Origin: Gemmatimonadota bacterium
Lineage (GTDB): Bacteria > Gemmatimonadota > Gemmatimonadetes > Gemmatimonadales > Gemmatimonadaceae
Reading direction: 5' to 3'
Assembly (NCBI GenBank): GCA_002737115.1
Contig: NSHR01000011.1
Coordinates: 1 to 64,000 of the forward strand
DNA length: 64,000 nucleotides
Below, piece by piece: positions 24,830 to 34,163 of this stretch. Every line of letters begins with the position of its first letter. The first letter of the stretch is position 1. Below the pieces are notes generated by a model, which worked only from the letters and a program-made list of their open reading frames with translations, was not told where the DNA came from and did not search any database. The position numbers and the translations under genes were made by a program.

Positions 24830-27800
24830 ATGATTCCTGTCTTGCTTGAGCAGTGCTTTCCGCCGGATGTTCGCGAACGCGGGGAAGCGTACACCGATCC
24901 CTTCGTGCTCACCCTCGAGCACGTGGATGCCGTGGCGGCCACCGCTGCGGTGCAGGGCACTCGCACGTATGGTGTGTTCCTGCGCCCGCGTCCGGGGCGC
25001 CTGCACCTGGGCTGCACCTGCCCGCGTGGGCAGGAGCATGGCGCGTGCAAGCATCTGTGGGCGCTGCTGCGGGTGCTCGACGCACAGGGCACATTGGTGC
25101 CGCTGCTCGAAACGGCCGCGTCGTCCAATGCGGAGCCGCAGGTCACGTTCGAGCGCCATGCGCTGGCGGTGATGAAGCCGCAGGCGCGTACCATTGAGAC
25201 GAAGTCCACTCCCGCGCCGGAGTGGCAGACGGCACTGCGCGATACGAGTGGTCGCCAGCGGTCGGTGTTTACCGAAACGCGCGTCACCAACCGCGCCACG
25301 TCGCTCCCGGCCGATCGGCGCATCGTGTATCTCCTGCATCTCACCGAGAGCGCCCAGCATCGTGGCGTGCGCGTGGAGATCACGACGCAGCGCCGAGATC
25401 GCGACAGTGTGTGGGAAGAACCGAAGCACTTTCAGTACTCCATCGACGCGTGGTGTAACGCCCTGGATCCGGTCGATCGTCACATCGCCGAGATGCTGCT
25501 AGGCAGTTCGGACGCGCAGGGCATTGTCGCGATGCCCACCGGCGGATTTATCGTGCGCCCGCGGGCGTACCACACCACGTTGCGCATGATCTGCGAGACG
25601 GGCCGCGCGCGTTTGCGCAGCAACCGTCCGTCGCTGGACTCGCGTATGATCGGGTGGGATGACGGCATACCGTGGCAGGTCGCCATGCGTCTCGACCGAC
25701 CCACGCCCGAGCAGTACCAGCTGGTGGGTGAGTTGCTGCGCGAGGACCTCGTGCGTCCGCTCGGTGATGCGAGTTGGATACACGAGTCGGGACTCGTGCT
25801 GTTTGGTAACACGCTCGCGCGCCTCGACAGTGATCAGGTCTGGCCGTTGGTACAGAAGCTGTGGACTGCCGGCGAGTTCGAACTTGGTGACGATCCGGCG
25901 GCGTTTCTCGCCGAGTACCATGCGCTGCCTAACATGCCGCGCTTGTCGTTGCCGGCCGGTGAGATGCACATCGAGAGCGATGCGGCGCCACTCCCGGTGG
26001 TGCGCATCACGAGCGGCGCCGGCTCGTGGCGTGCGTCACCCTCGTGGCTCACGTTGCGCTTCCGTTACGGCTCGGAGTTCGTGGATGCCGCGTCGACCGC
26101 GTCTACCTGCTTCGACAAGAAGACGCGCACGTTGTATCGTCGTCGCGCGGCGGCCGAACGCAACGCGATGACGCGCCTGCGTGCCCTCGGCGCGCAGGAG
26201 ATGTACTCGTACGCCGAGAGCCGTATGTCGCTCGTGGTTCAGCCGCATACGTTGCCGCGGCTGATTTCTAGCTTGGTACGCGACGGCTGGCTGATCGAAT
26301 CCGACGGGGCCACGTTCGTCGCGCCGAGTCCGTTACAGGTGCGCGTGAGCTCAGGGATCGACTGGTTCGATCTGACCGGTACGCTGCGGTATGGCGATTA
26401 CGAGCTCACGCTGCCGCAGTTGCTGACGGCCATGGATGAAGGGTCCGGGCTGATCGAGTTCGGCAACGGCGTGATCGGCTTTCTGCCGGAGGAATCACTC
26501 GACGAACTGCGGGCGCTGCTGGCCATCGGTGTGCGTCGTGGTGATGGTATCCGGTTCCGGTCGTCGCAGCTCGCGTTGCTCGATGTGCTGCTGGCCGCAT
26601 TGCCCGATGTCGATGTGGACGAAACGCTCGCCTCGGGTCGTGCGGAGCTGAAGAAATTCCAGGGGATCAATGTGGTCCCCGTGCCGCGCGGCTTCGTAGG
26701 CACCCTGCGCGGCTATCAGGAAGAAGGACTGTCGTGGTTTGGATTCTTGCGTCGCTTTGCGCTCGGGGGTTGTCTGGCCGACGACATGGGGCTGGGCAAG
26801 ACCATTCAAGTGCTCGCGCTGCTTGAAGCGAGACGCGAGGAAGGCGCCGCCATGTCGTTGTTGGTGGTGCCGCGTTCGCTCGTGTTCAACTGGGTGCGCG
26901 AAGCCGCCCGCTTCACGCCGGCGCTGAAGGTGCACGATCTCAGTCACGCCGAACGGTCGGTCGAAGATCTCGACACGGTCGATGCCCATTTGGCGATCAC
27001 GACCTACGGCACGTTGCGTCGCGATATCGCGCGCCTTGGCTCGCGTCGGTTCGACTATGTGATTCTCGACGAAGCGCAGGCGATCAAGAATGCCGGCACC
27101 GCGACGGCGAAAGCGTGCCGCTTGCTGCAGGCTGATCATCGCCTCGCGTTGAGCGGTACGCCGATCGAAAATCGTATCGAGGAACTGTGGAGTCTGTTCG
27201 AGTTCCTTAATCCGGGCATGTTGGGTGCGGCCACGACGTTCAGCTCAGCCACGCGTGCGTTGGCGGCGTTGCGTCCCGGCATGCCGGCGGGCACGGGTGT
27301 GTCGGCGCAGGAGCTCCTGTCGCGCGCGCTACGTCCGGTGGTGTTGCGGCGCACGAAGGCGATGGTGGCGAAGGAGCTGCCGGCCCGCATCGAGCAGACG
27401 ATCGAGGTCGAACTCGAGCCCAAGCAGCGCGCGTTCTACGAGCAGTTGCGGAGTCAGTACGCCACGAGCCTGCTCGATCGCGTGGAGCGCGACGGCCTTG
27501 GCAAGTCGCGCATGCACATTCTCGAGGCGCTGCTGCGATTGCGCCAAGCGGCCTGTCATCCGGCCCTGGTCGATCCCACGAAGGCGTCGTTGCCATCGGC
27601 GAAACTCGACGCGGTCGTACCGGCGTTGCAGGAGATCGCGGCCGAGGGCAACAAGGTGCTGGTGTTCTCGCAGTTCACGAGCTTCCTGTCGTTGCTGCGG
27701 GCGCGTCTCGACGCGCTCGGCGTGCCGTATGAGTATCTGGACGGGCGCACACGCGATCGACAGGCGCGCGTGGATCGGTTCCAGTCGGCCGATGGTCCGC

Positions 27801-28102
27801 CGCTGTTTCTTATCAGCCTCAAGGCGGGCGGACACGGGCTTAACCTCACGGCGGCCGAGTATGTGTACCTGCTCGATCCGTGGTGGAATCCGGCGGTGGA
27901 AGCACAGGCGATTGACCGGGCGCACCGGATTGGCCAAACGAGTCAGGTGATCGCCACGCGCGTCGTGGCGCGGGACACGATCGAGTCCAAGATCCTCGAG
28001 TTGCAGGCCAGCAAGCGGGCGCTGGCGGACGCTATCCTCAGCGAGGATAAGGGCGGACTGGCGGGCGTTGGACGCGAGGAGCTGCAGCTGCTCCTCGGGT
28101 AA
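24830..28102 (+). CDS. SWIM zinc finger SNF2-family DEAD/DEAH-box helicase
   Basis: 1090 residues. The SWIM zinc finger has C62, C64, C73 and H75 (CTCPRGQEHGACKH). A long middle region (about 100-600) has no motif I know. The SNF2 ATPase follows: motif I DDMGLGKT near 650, motif II DEAQ near 747, motif III LSGTPIENRIEELWSLFEFL, and the C-terminal helicase half with SLKAGGHGLNLTAAEYVYLL and the AIDRAHRIGQ motif VI. It is a DNA translocase of HepA-like type, with no nuclease domain. It is not part of a recognised defence locus here. Its last 65 bp overlap the convergent dipeptidase gene. Confidence 0.93.
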   Translation: MIPVLLEQCFPPDVRERGEAYTDPFVLTLEHVDAVAATAAVQGTRTYGVFLRPRPGRLHLGCTCPRGQEHGACKHLWALLRVLDAQGTLVPLLETAASSNAEPQVTFERHALAVMKPQARTIETKSTPAPEWQTALRDTSGRQRSVFTETRVTNRATSLPADRRIVYLLHLTESAQHRGVRVEITTQRRDRDSVWEEPKHFQYSIDAWCNALDPVDRHIAEMLLGSSDAQGIVAMPTGGFIVRPRAYHTTLRMICETGRARLRSNRPSLDSRMIGWDDGIPWQVAMRLDRPTPEQYQLVGELLREDLVRPLGDASWIHESGLVLFGNTLARLDSDQVWPLVQKLWTAGEFELGDDPAAFLAEYHALPNMPRLSLPAGEMHIESDAAPLPVVRITSGAGSWRASPSWLTLRFRYGSEFVDAASTASTCFDKKTRTLYRRRAAAERNAMTRLRALGAQEMYSYAESRMSLVVQPHTLPRLISSLVRDGWLIESDGATFVAPSPLQVRVSSGIDWFDLTGTLRYGDYELTLPQLLTAMDEGSGLIEFGNGVIGFLPEESLDELRALLAIGVRRGDGIRFRSSQLALLDVLLAALPDVDVDETLASGRAELKKFQGINVVPVPRGFVGTLRGYQEEGLSWFGFLRRFALGGCLADDMGLGKTIQVLALLEARREEGAAMSLLVVPRSLVFNWVREAARFTPALKVHDLSHAERSVEDLDTVDAHLAITTYGTLRRDIARLGSRRFDYVILDEAQAIKNAGTATAKACRLLQADHRLALSGTPIENRIEELWSLFEFLNPGMLGAATTFSSATRALAALRPGMPAGTGVSAQELLSRALRPVVLRRTKAMVAKELPARIEQTIEVELEPKQRAFYEQLRSQYATSLLDRVERDGLGKSRMHILEALLRLRQAACHPALVDPTKASLPSAKLDAVVPALQEIAAEGNKVLVFSQFTSFLSLLRARLDALGVPYEYLDGRTRDRQARVDRFQSADGPPLFLISLKAGGHGLNLTAAEYVYLLDPWWNPAVEAQAIDRAHRIGQTSQVIATRVVARDTIESKILELQASKRALADAILSEDKGGLAGVGREELQLLLG

Positions 28103-29408
28103 CGGCCGTTGCGGCCTTTTCGACGCGCTCCATCACCCGCAGCAAATTGCCGCCCCAGATCTTCGCGATCTCGCTGTTCGAATATCCGCGGCGCACGAGT
28201 TCGGCCGTGACGTTCAATGACTCCGACGCGTTGCGCCAGCCGTCCACGCCGCCACCGCCGTCGAAATCGGAGCTGATGCCAACGTGGTCGATACCGATCA
28301 GCTTCACCACGTAGTCGATATGATCGGCGAAGTCTTTCACGGTCGCTGGCGGATCTGACGGATACCGGCGCGCCGTGATGTCTTCCTGCTTCGCGAGATA
28401 CGCGTTGCGCTTCTCATCCGTCAGCGCCTGGATCTGCGCTTGCTGTTCGCGGCGGTCGGTGGCCGAGATGCCGAACTCTGCGCGGAGGTCGGTCATGGCC
28501 GCGGCGCGCGCCTGTTCGCGCGGCACGTCGCGCGTGGGATCGCACTTCACATAGCTGTTGAAGGCCACGAGCTGGATGACGCCGCCATTCTTCTTGAGCG
28601 CCGTAAGCTGTTCGTCGTCCATATTGCGGCTGTGATTGCAGATCGCGCGCACGCCCGAATGCGACGCCATGATCGGCGCTTTGGAGATGGCGAGCGTCTG
28701 CAGCATCGATTGCTTTGACGGGTGCGACACGTCGATCATCATACCGAGGCGGTTCATCTCGACGATGACCTGCCGGCCGAGTGGGCTGAGGCCGTTGTGC
28801 AGCCACACGCCGTCGCGCTCGCCGGTGTTCGAATCGGACAGCTGACTGTGTCCGTTGTGGGCGAGTGACATGTACCGGCCACCGCGCGCGAAGAACTTCT
28901 GGACGTTCGTGAGGTCAGCGCCGATGGGGAAGCCGTTCTCGACACCGATAAAGATCACGCGCTTGCCGGCCGCGTGAATGCGACGCGCGTCCGCGGCCGT
29001 GTACGCGATTTCGGATCGCGTCGGAGCGAGCTGTTCGGTGAGACGGTGAATGGCGTCGAACTTCTCGAGCGCTTGGGCGTTGGCGCTGGCGAACGCGGCG
29101 GCATCGAGCGTTGGAGATTGGCCCACATACACCACCAGAAACGCTCCTCCCAGTCCGCCTTCTTCCATCTTGGCGAGATCGACTTGAGTACGCGGCAGCT
29201 TCTGGGTGTAGTTCGGTCCGGTGGCCGTGAAGTTGGCTGGCGCGATGTCCACGTGCGTATCGATGGACAGGACGGCGGCGTGGATGGCCTTTGCGTTGGC
29301 CATCACCTCGGCTTCGTTGGTGACCGGCGTACGGCCTTGTGCGCTCAGCAGGGCCGGCGCGGCGATGCATCCAATGGCGGCATACCGCAGAGTGTTTGAG
29401 ATCGGCAT
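28038..29408 (-). CDS. Secreted membrane dipeptidase (peptidase M19)
   Basis: 456 residues from ATG 29408, with signal peptide TLRYAAIGCIAAPALLSAQG. M19 zinc-site motifs are present in order: SIDTHVDI, VENGFPIG, the MIDVSHPSK region, MASHSGVRAICNHSRNMDDE and IDHVGISSDFDGGGG. It hydrolyses dipeptides, probably in the periplasm. After the conserved C-terminus (GGNLLRVMERVE) a Pro/Arg-rich tail of about 26 residues is encoded antisense to the end of the helicase gene. It is followed downstream by the SNF2 gene end-on. The open frame extends upstream, but no signal peptide starts there. Confidence 0.92.
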   Translation of the reverse strand: MPISNTLRYAAIGCIAAPALLSAQGRTPVTNEAEVMANAKAIHAAVLSIDTHVDIAPANFTATGPNYTQKLPRTQVDLAKMEEGGLGGAFLVVYVGQSPTLDAAAFASANAQALEKFDAIHRLTEQLAPTRSEIAYTAADARRIHAAGKRVIFIGVENGFPIGADLTNVQKFFARGGRYMSLAHNGHSQLSDSNTGERDGVWLHNGLSPLGRQVIVEMNRLGMMIDVSHPSKQSMLQTLAISKAPIMASHSGVRAICNHSRNMDDEQLTALKKNGGVIQLVAFNSYVKCDPTRDVPREQARAAAMTDLRAEFGISATDRREQQAQIQALTDEKRNAYLAKQEDITARRYPSDPPATVKDFADHIDYVVKLIGIDHVGISSDFDGGGGVDGWRNASESLNVTAELVRRGYSNSEIAKIWGGNLLRVMERVEKAATAVTRGAAAAPRVQRPPVRPYPR

Positions 29409-29563
29409 ATGGCGGAGTATCGGAGGGGACGTCGGGGTATCACGAGGACCGTTGCTACTAGAGTCTACGCCGAACCGGGCAGACCCGCTGGTGTGGGTGC
29501 TCGACATGCTCAATGATCTCGCGGCGATCTATCGGTTTTAGGACTCAGCTAACAGCGAATAGG

Positions 29564-29692
29564 AACGGCAACAGCCAGAACACGGAGATCACGGATAGAC
29601 GGAAAAAACACGGATAAGAGAAAAGCGCCGTTCATCTTATCCGTGTCTTTTCGGTGGAATCCTTTGTAATCCGTGTTCTGGCAGTTGCAGTT
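29564..29692. repeat. CACGGAT-type long inverted repeat (hairpin), copy B
   Basis: Two arms of about 56 nt (29564-29619 and 29635-29692) are imperfect reverse complements, closing on AACACGGATAAGA versus TCTTATCCGTG with a loop of about 15 nt. Outer arms carry CCAGAACACGGA. The same design occurs at 53993-54108, and one arm end near 3705. This copy lies after the nucleoside operon stop (29783, minus strand) and before the dipeptidase start, so it may end operon transcription. The remaining bases of the 374-bp space (29409-29782) show nothing else; short open frames across it are by-products of the repeat. Confidence 0.8.
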
Positions 29693-29782
29693 GCAGTTGT
29701 TTAGCGCGACCACCACGCCGCCGTTCTTCTGGTTGTCATGCGCACCCCCTCGTCGAATGTGCACCGGTGGGAATGGCACACT

Positions 29783-30706
29783 TCATACCATGCGCCGCGC
29801 GTCCCGCTTTCCGGTGACCGCCAACACCACCAGGGTGAGCACGTAGGGGACGGCCAGGAACAGTTGATAGGGTATGCCGCTCCAGCCCATCGACTGGAAG
29901 AGCGTCTGCATCGAGGTCGCGGCACCGAACAGCAAGGCGGCCGCCGCGACGCCGAGCGGGCGCCACCGTCCCAGCACTACGATCGCGATCGCGATAAAGC
30001 CGCGCCCGGCGGACATCCCCTCCACAAACGTGCCCGCTTGCGCCAGCACCAGGGTGGCTCCGGCGAGGCCCGCCATCGCGCCAGCAAAGAGCACCGCGTA
30101 CAACTGCGTTCGCTTTGGCGAGATCCCCGCGGCAATGGCGGCCGGCGGGGATTCGCCCACGGCCCGTAGCGCCAGCCCGGCATGGGTTCGTTGCATCCAC
30201 CACGCCAACAGCGGCGCGATCAGGTACAGCGCATAGGTCACCACCGGTTGCGCGAAGAAGGCGCGGCCGACCAACGGCAACGCCGACAGGAAGGGGATGG
30301 CGTGTGTGGCAGCTGTGGGGGTGGTTAGCGCCACGCCGCCCGATCCGTACACGGTGCGATACGCGGTGCCCGTGAGCCCCAGCGCGAAGAGCGTGATCGC
30401 CGTGCCGGTGATGATCTGGTCGGCGCGCAGCCCTACCGCGAACAGGGCGAATAGCGCCGCGACCAGCAATCCGGCCACGGCTCCGGCAGCAAAGCCTCCA
30501 CCCACACCGAGTGCACCCGCCGCGATCGTCGCGCCGAGCGCCCCGGCGATGATTGAGCCCTCGAGACCGATGTTGATCACGCCGGCCCGTTCGCTCACGC
30601 TCTCGCCCAACGCCGCATACGCCAGCGGCGTCGCGGTGCGCACCGTGGCCTCCAGCAGGCCAGCGGCGACGGCGAGCGCGCTCACACTCACGGTCACGTC
30701 TTGCAT
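29783..30706 (-). CDS. ABC transporter permease, nucleoside/simple-sugar type (second permease)
   Basis: 307 residues, about 8-9 membrane helices. GESVSERAGVINIGLEGSII is the typical N-terminal segment of the second permease of BMP-linked nucleoside importers (NupQ/YufQ-like), and THAGLALRAVGESPPAAIAA is the coupling region. Start ATG 30706 overlaps the stop of the first permease by one base, so translation is coupled. It is the last gene of a five-gene operon read from 35207 down. The substrate is probably a nucleoside, by homology of the set. Confidence 0.92.
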   Translation of the reverse strand: MQDVTVSVSALAVAAGLLEATVRTATPLAYAALGESVSERAGVINIGLEGSIIAGALGATIAAGALGVGGGFAAGAVAGLLVAALFALFAVGLRADQIITGTAITLFALGLTGTAYRTVYGSGGVALTTPTAATHAIPFLSALPLVGRAFFAQPVVTYALYLIAPLLAWWMQRTHAGLALRAVGESPPAAIAAGISPKRTQLYAVLFAGAMAGLAGATLVLAQAGTFVEGMSAGRGFIAIAIVVLGRWRPLGVAAAALLFGAATSMQTLFQSMGWSGIPYQLFLAVPYVLTLVVLAVTGKRDARRMV

Positions 30707-31752
30707 CAGGTGCCCGTCTCGGCGGCGCGCGATGGCCGCCAGCGGTCGGCCGCCAATACCAGCAGAATCAGCAACGCCTCCACGACCGACACCACGACAT
30801 TCGGCACACCGGCGTCGCGCTGCATCGCGTTCGCCCCCGCTTCGAGCGCACCGAACAGCAGGGCGGTGGCCACGACGCCCAATGGATGCAATCGCGCCAG
30901 CAAAGCCACCGCGATCGCCGTGTAACCGTAGCCGGGCGAGAAGTTTTCGTACAACGCGTAGGTGATGCCGGTGTACTCCACCGAGCCCGCCAAGCCCGCC
31001 AGCAATCCGCTCACGAGGAATGCGCCGAACATCGTGCGCGGCACATCGATGCCACCGGCACTGGCCGCCGCGGTTGGGGTGGCCCCCACCGCGCGTAACC
31101 GGAATCCGCTGGCCGTACGGCTCAGCCACCACCACACGGCGAGCGCCACTATCACCACGAGCAGGACACCGGCGTGCAGGCGCGTGCCCTCGAGTAGCAC
31201 CGGCATTTGCAATTCGGGAGCGAGTGTCACCGACTGTGGATTCACCCGCGTGGGCTCTTGCAAGGGACCACGCACCAGCCACCCGGTGAGATACTGCGCC
31301 ACGAAATTGAGCATGATCGTGCTAATCACTTCCAGCACGCCGAATCGGAGACGCAAGGCGCCCGCGATCGCGGCCCACGCACCACCCGCGATCGCCCCTG
31401 CGCCCAACATCACCGGAATGCCGATGAACCACGGCACCCCACCAAGTGTGCCGCTGATTGCCGTGGCCGCCGCGGCACCCACCAGCAACTGTCCCTCGGC
31501 TCCGATGTTCAAAATGCCGGCACGGAACGCCACCGATACCGCGAGGCCAGCCAGGGCCAACGGCACCATGCGTACGATCGTGGCCGACGTGATCGCGTAG
31601 TACGACCCGAATGCGCCGCGCACCATCGCCGACAAGGCGGGGATGACCTCGTGTCCGGTCGCGATCAATAGCACGGCCAGCATCGCGATGGCGATCGCCA
31701 GCAGCACCAGCACGCGTGCCGTCGTTGCCGCGAACGAGCGCACTGTCGTCAT
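30706..31752 (-). CDS. ABC transporter permease, nucleoside/simple-sugar type (first permease)
   Basis: 348 residues, about 9-10 helices. VSVAFRAGILNIGAEGQLLV and TASGFRLRAVGATPTAAASA are family signatures of the NupP/YufP-like permease. It pairs with the permease at 29783-30706 to form the membrane channel. The start overlaps the ATPase stop (ATGA at 31749-31752). Confidence 0.92.
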   Translation of the reverse strand: MTTVRSFAATTARVLVLLAIAIAMLAVLLIATGHEVIPALSAMVRGAFGSYYAITSATIVRMVPLALAGLAVSVAFRAGILNIGAEGQLLVGAAAATAISGTLGGVPWFIGIPVMLGAGAIAGGAWAAIAGALRLRFGVLEVISTIMLNFVAQYLTGWLVRGPLQEPTRVNPQSVTLAPELQMPVLLEGTRLHAGVLLVVIVALAVWWWLSRTASGFRLRAVGATPTAAASAGGIDVPRTMFGAFLVSGLLAGLAGSVEYTGITYALYENFSPGYGYTAIAVALLARLHPLGVVATALLFGALEAGANAMQRDAGVPNVVVSVVEALLILLVLAADRWRPSRAAETGT

Positions 31753-33296
31753 GCGTCTATCCCGGCCGGCACGTCGGTACTGACGACGGCGGCGCCACTC
31801 AACATCGCGCGACCGAGTGCGTCGCGATCCTTCGCGCTCTCAAGCAATGTGCCGTTGTGCATCGCGAATACGCGATCGGCCAACAGCACGACTTCATCGA
31901 GATCACTGCTGTACACCACCACCGCCATGCCCGCGTTGCGCGCCTCCCGCAGCGCCCGATGCACGGCGTCGGTGGCCACGAAGTCCAAGCCGCGTGACGG
32001 ATTCTCGACCACGAGCGCCTCGCCGGCCGCCTCGAGTTCACGTCCGAGCACGAGCTTCTGCTGGTTGCCGCCGGAGAGTGTTCTCGCCACCGCGTCGGGG
32101 CCCGAGGCGCGCACATCGAATCGGTGCAGCATGGCCGCTGTGCGCGCGCGAAACGCGTTCCAGCCGATCACCCCACGTCGTGCGCCGGCGCCCTGCAGGG
32201 CCGTGTTCTCGAACAGCGGCGCATCGAGCAGCAGCGCATCGCGATGACGATCTTCCGGCACAAATCCCACGCGCTCGGGAATGACACGGCGGCCGGCGTT
32301 TGGCGAGCGGCGCCCGGCCAGCACGCGCAACAGTTCGTGTTGCCCCGCACCTTCCACGGCGCCGATCCCGACGATCTCGCCGGCGCGTACCTGCAGCGTG
32401 GCTGAGCGCACACGGTCCACGCCGGTGGCATCGCGCACCGATACCGCATCGAGCGCGAGCACGATCGGCCGTGCGGTGGCAACGGTGTCTGGCGGCCCCA
32501 CGTTGAGCGCCGCATGCGCTGTGTCTCGCGTGTCGCTGTCGGTGCGCACCTCGGCCGTGCGCACCTCGGCACCGCCCAGCATCGCAGTGGCCACCCGCCC
32601 CTGATCGGTGTCGCGTGCCGGCGTGGTGAGCACGGTCCGTCCGCGGTGCAGCACCGTGATGTCGTCGGCTACCGCGAGCGCATCGCGCAACTTGTGCGTG
32701 ATGAGTACCACCGCGTTGCCGGCATCTGCATACCCGCGCATCCAGCGCAGCAACTCGGTGGCCTCGGTCGGCGCCAGCACCGCCGTGGGCTCGTCGAGAA
32801 TGAGCAACGTCACGTCACGGGCGAGCGCCTTCACGATTTCGCAGCGCTGCTGCGCACCGACGGGTAAGTCCTGCACGCAGGCGGTCGGGTCGAGAACGAG
32901 TCCCGCCCGGGCGGCGACGTTGCGCACGCGATCCGCCGTCTGCTGCGGATCAAACCCGCCATGTCCGCCGAGTGCGATGTTCTCGGCCACGGTCATACTG
33001 GGTACCAGCGTGAAATGCTGGTGCACCATGCCGATGCCGTGCGCCAACGCATCCGATGGTGACCGCATCGTGATCGGCGCGCCGCGCCAGTGCATCTCGC
33101 CCTGCTGTGCGCGCAACAGTCCGAAGACCACGCGCATGAGCGTGGTCTTGCCGGCGCCGTTCTCTCCCAGGAGCGCATGCACGCTGCCGGCGCGGACCTG
33201 AAGCGATGCGCCGTCGAGCGCGCGCATGCGGCCGAACGTGTGCGTGATGCCGTCGAGCGAGAGGAGTACGGCGCCCGTGGGCGCAGTCGTCACCAT
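31749..33296 (-). CDS. ABC transporter ATPase with two nucleotide-binding domains (nucleoside import)
   Basis: 515 residues with two fused ATPase domains. Domain 1 has Walker A GENGAGKTT near residue 44 and Walker B LLILDEPTAVLAP. Domain 2 (from about 270) is degenerate in Walker A (GAVEGAGQHELLRVL), as usual for this subfamily, but keeps the signature LSGGNQQKLVLGRELE and an ENPSRGLDF Walker B variant. This is the NupO/RbsA-like energiser of the importer. The start region lies within a 17-bp tandem repeat shared with the end of the upstream gene. Confidence 0.93.
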   Translation of the reverse strand: MVTTAPTGAVLLSLDGITHTFGRMRALDGASLQVRAGSVHALLGENGAGKTTLMRVVFGLLRAQQGEMHWRGAPITMRSPSDALAHGIGMVHQHFTLVPSMTVAENIALGGHGGFDPQQTADRVRNVAARAGLVLDPTACVQDLPVGAQQRCEIVKALARDVTLLILDEPTAVLAPTEATELLRWMRGYADAGNAVVLITHKLRDALAVADDITVLHRGRTVLTTPARDTDQGRVATAMLGGAEVRTAEVRTDSDTRDTAHAALNVGPPDTVATARPIVLALDAVSVRDATGVDRVRSATLQVRAGEIVGIGAVEGAGQHELLRVLAGRRSPNAGRRVIPERVGFVPEDRHRDALLLDAPLFENTALQGAGARRGVIGWNAFRARTAAMLHRFDVRASGPDAVARTLSGGNQQKLVLGRELEAAGEALVVENPSRGLDFVATDAVHRALREARNAGMAVVVYSSDLDEVVLLADRVFAMHNGTLLESAKDRDALGRAMLSGAAVVSTDVPAGIDA

Positions 33297-33339
33297 CGCG
33301 TGGGGATCACGATCGCGTGGGGATCACGATCCTGTGGGG
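33295..33339 (-). repeat. 17-bp tandem repeat, about 2.6 copies
   Basis: The unit ATCGCGTGGGGATCACG is present twice exactly (33295-33311, 33312-33328), plus a partial third copy with one changed base. It spans the first base pairs of the ATPase gene, the gap and the stop of the Nif3-like gene, so it has set the spacing and translation signals at this junction. No Shine-Dalgarno is visible inside it. Confidence 0.85.
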
Positions 33340-34160
33340 AGGTGCAGAAACGTCCAAGGGAGTCCGAAGCGCGTTTCGAGGAACGCCCCGAGTGCTTGGA
33401 CGCCAAGCGTCTCCGTGGCATAGTGCCCGGCATACACGACGCAGAGGTCGTGCTCGATGGCATCGACCGTGGTGTGGTGCGGCCCCTCACCCACGATGAG
33501 CGTATCGACGCCGCGATCGCGGGCTTCACGCAGTGTCTCGGTTGATGCGCCGCCTCCGGTGCAGATCGCCCACCGATGCGTGCGACGGCCCTGTGCCGGA
33601 ATTGACGTGCGTACGCTGCCGCCGTAGCGGGCCGAGAAAGCTTGGACGCGATGCACCACGTCGTCGGTGGGTTCGTTGGCCGTGCCCGTGACGCCGATGT
33701 CTACGGTTTTGAAGCGAGCAAAGCCACCATCGGGCGTCAGTCCCAAGGCCTGGGCCAATCGCACGTTGTTGCCATGCTCGGCGTGCAGATCCAGCGGCAG
33801 ATGCGACGCATACACGGCCAGCCCGCTGCCGAGAATCGAGCGGAACTTTTCGTACGGTATCCCAACCAGCGGTTGCACGCCGCTCCAGAACAGCCCGTGG
33901 TGCACGATAAGGAGGTCGGCCCCCGAGACCACCGCTTCGGCAATCGCGGCGCGCGAGGCATCGACCGCCACCGCGACGCGATGTACGGTGCCGGGGTTCG
34001 CGACTTGAAGGCCGTTCACTGCGCCCGGATAGTCGGGGATGTCACGGGTGCGCAGCTCGGCGTCGAGCGCCGACACGATGTCGCGCAGCGGCACGGATGG
34101 CAGGACGCTGCCGTTCTCGTTGGCCGCGGTGAGAATGCGATCGGTCGCTGGCGTGGACAT
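33324..34160 (-). CDS. Nif3-like dinuclear metal centre hexameric protein
   Basis: 278 residues. The metal-binding motifs of the Nif3/YqfO family are visible: LLIVHHGLFWSG, YASHLPLDLHAEHGNN and, near the C-terminus, TLIVGEGPHHTTVDAIEHDL and VYAGHYATETLG. The family has a conserved two-metal site; its function is disputed (GTP cyclohydrolase IB-like activity has been proposed). It sits between the substrate-binding lipoprotein and the ATPase of the nucleoside importer, with 3 nt to the former, so it is part of that operon. A role in handling imported nucleosides or nucleotides is inference only. Confidence 0.88.
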   Translation of the reverse strand: MSTPATDRILTAANENGSVLPSVPLRDIVSALDAELRTRDIPDYPGAVNGLQVANPGTVHRVAVAVDASRAAIAEAVVSGADLLIVHHGLFWSGVQPLVGIPYEKFRSILGSGLAVYASHLPLDLHAEHGNNVRLAQALGLTPDGGFARFKTVDIGVTGTANEPTDDVVHRVQAFSARYGGSVRTSIPAQGRRTHRWAICTGGGASTETLREARDRGVDTLIVGEGPHHTTVDAIEHDLCVVYAGHYATETLGVQALGAFLETRFGLPWTFLHLPTGS

Positions 34161-34163
34161 GGG

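Noticed and set aside
24830-28102. SNF2 helicase as part of a phage-defence system
   Set aside because: Neighbours are tex and a dipeptidase, with no nuclease, methylase or other defence gene; SWIM-SNF2 helicases are common housekeeping-type genes.
29549-29779. Short minus-strand frame rich in Asn and Cys
   Set aside because: It is read through the arms of the CACGGAT palindrome and has no conserved motif.
33295-33339. Tandem repeats as a CRISPR array
   Set aside because: The units touch each other with no spacers, and there are no cas genes in the window.
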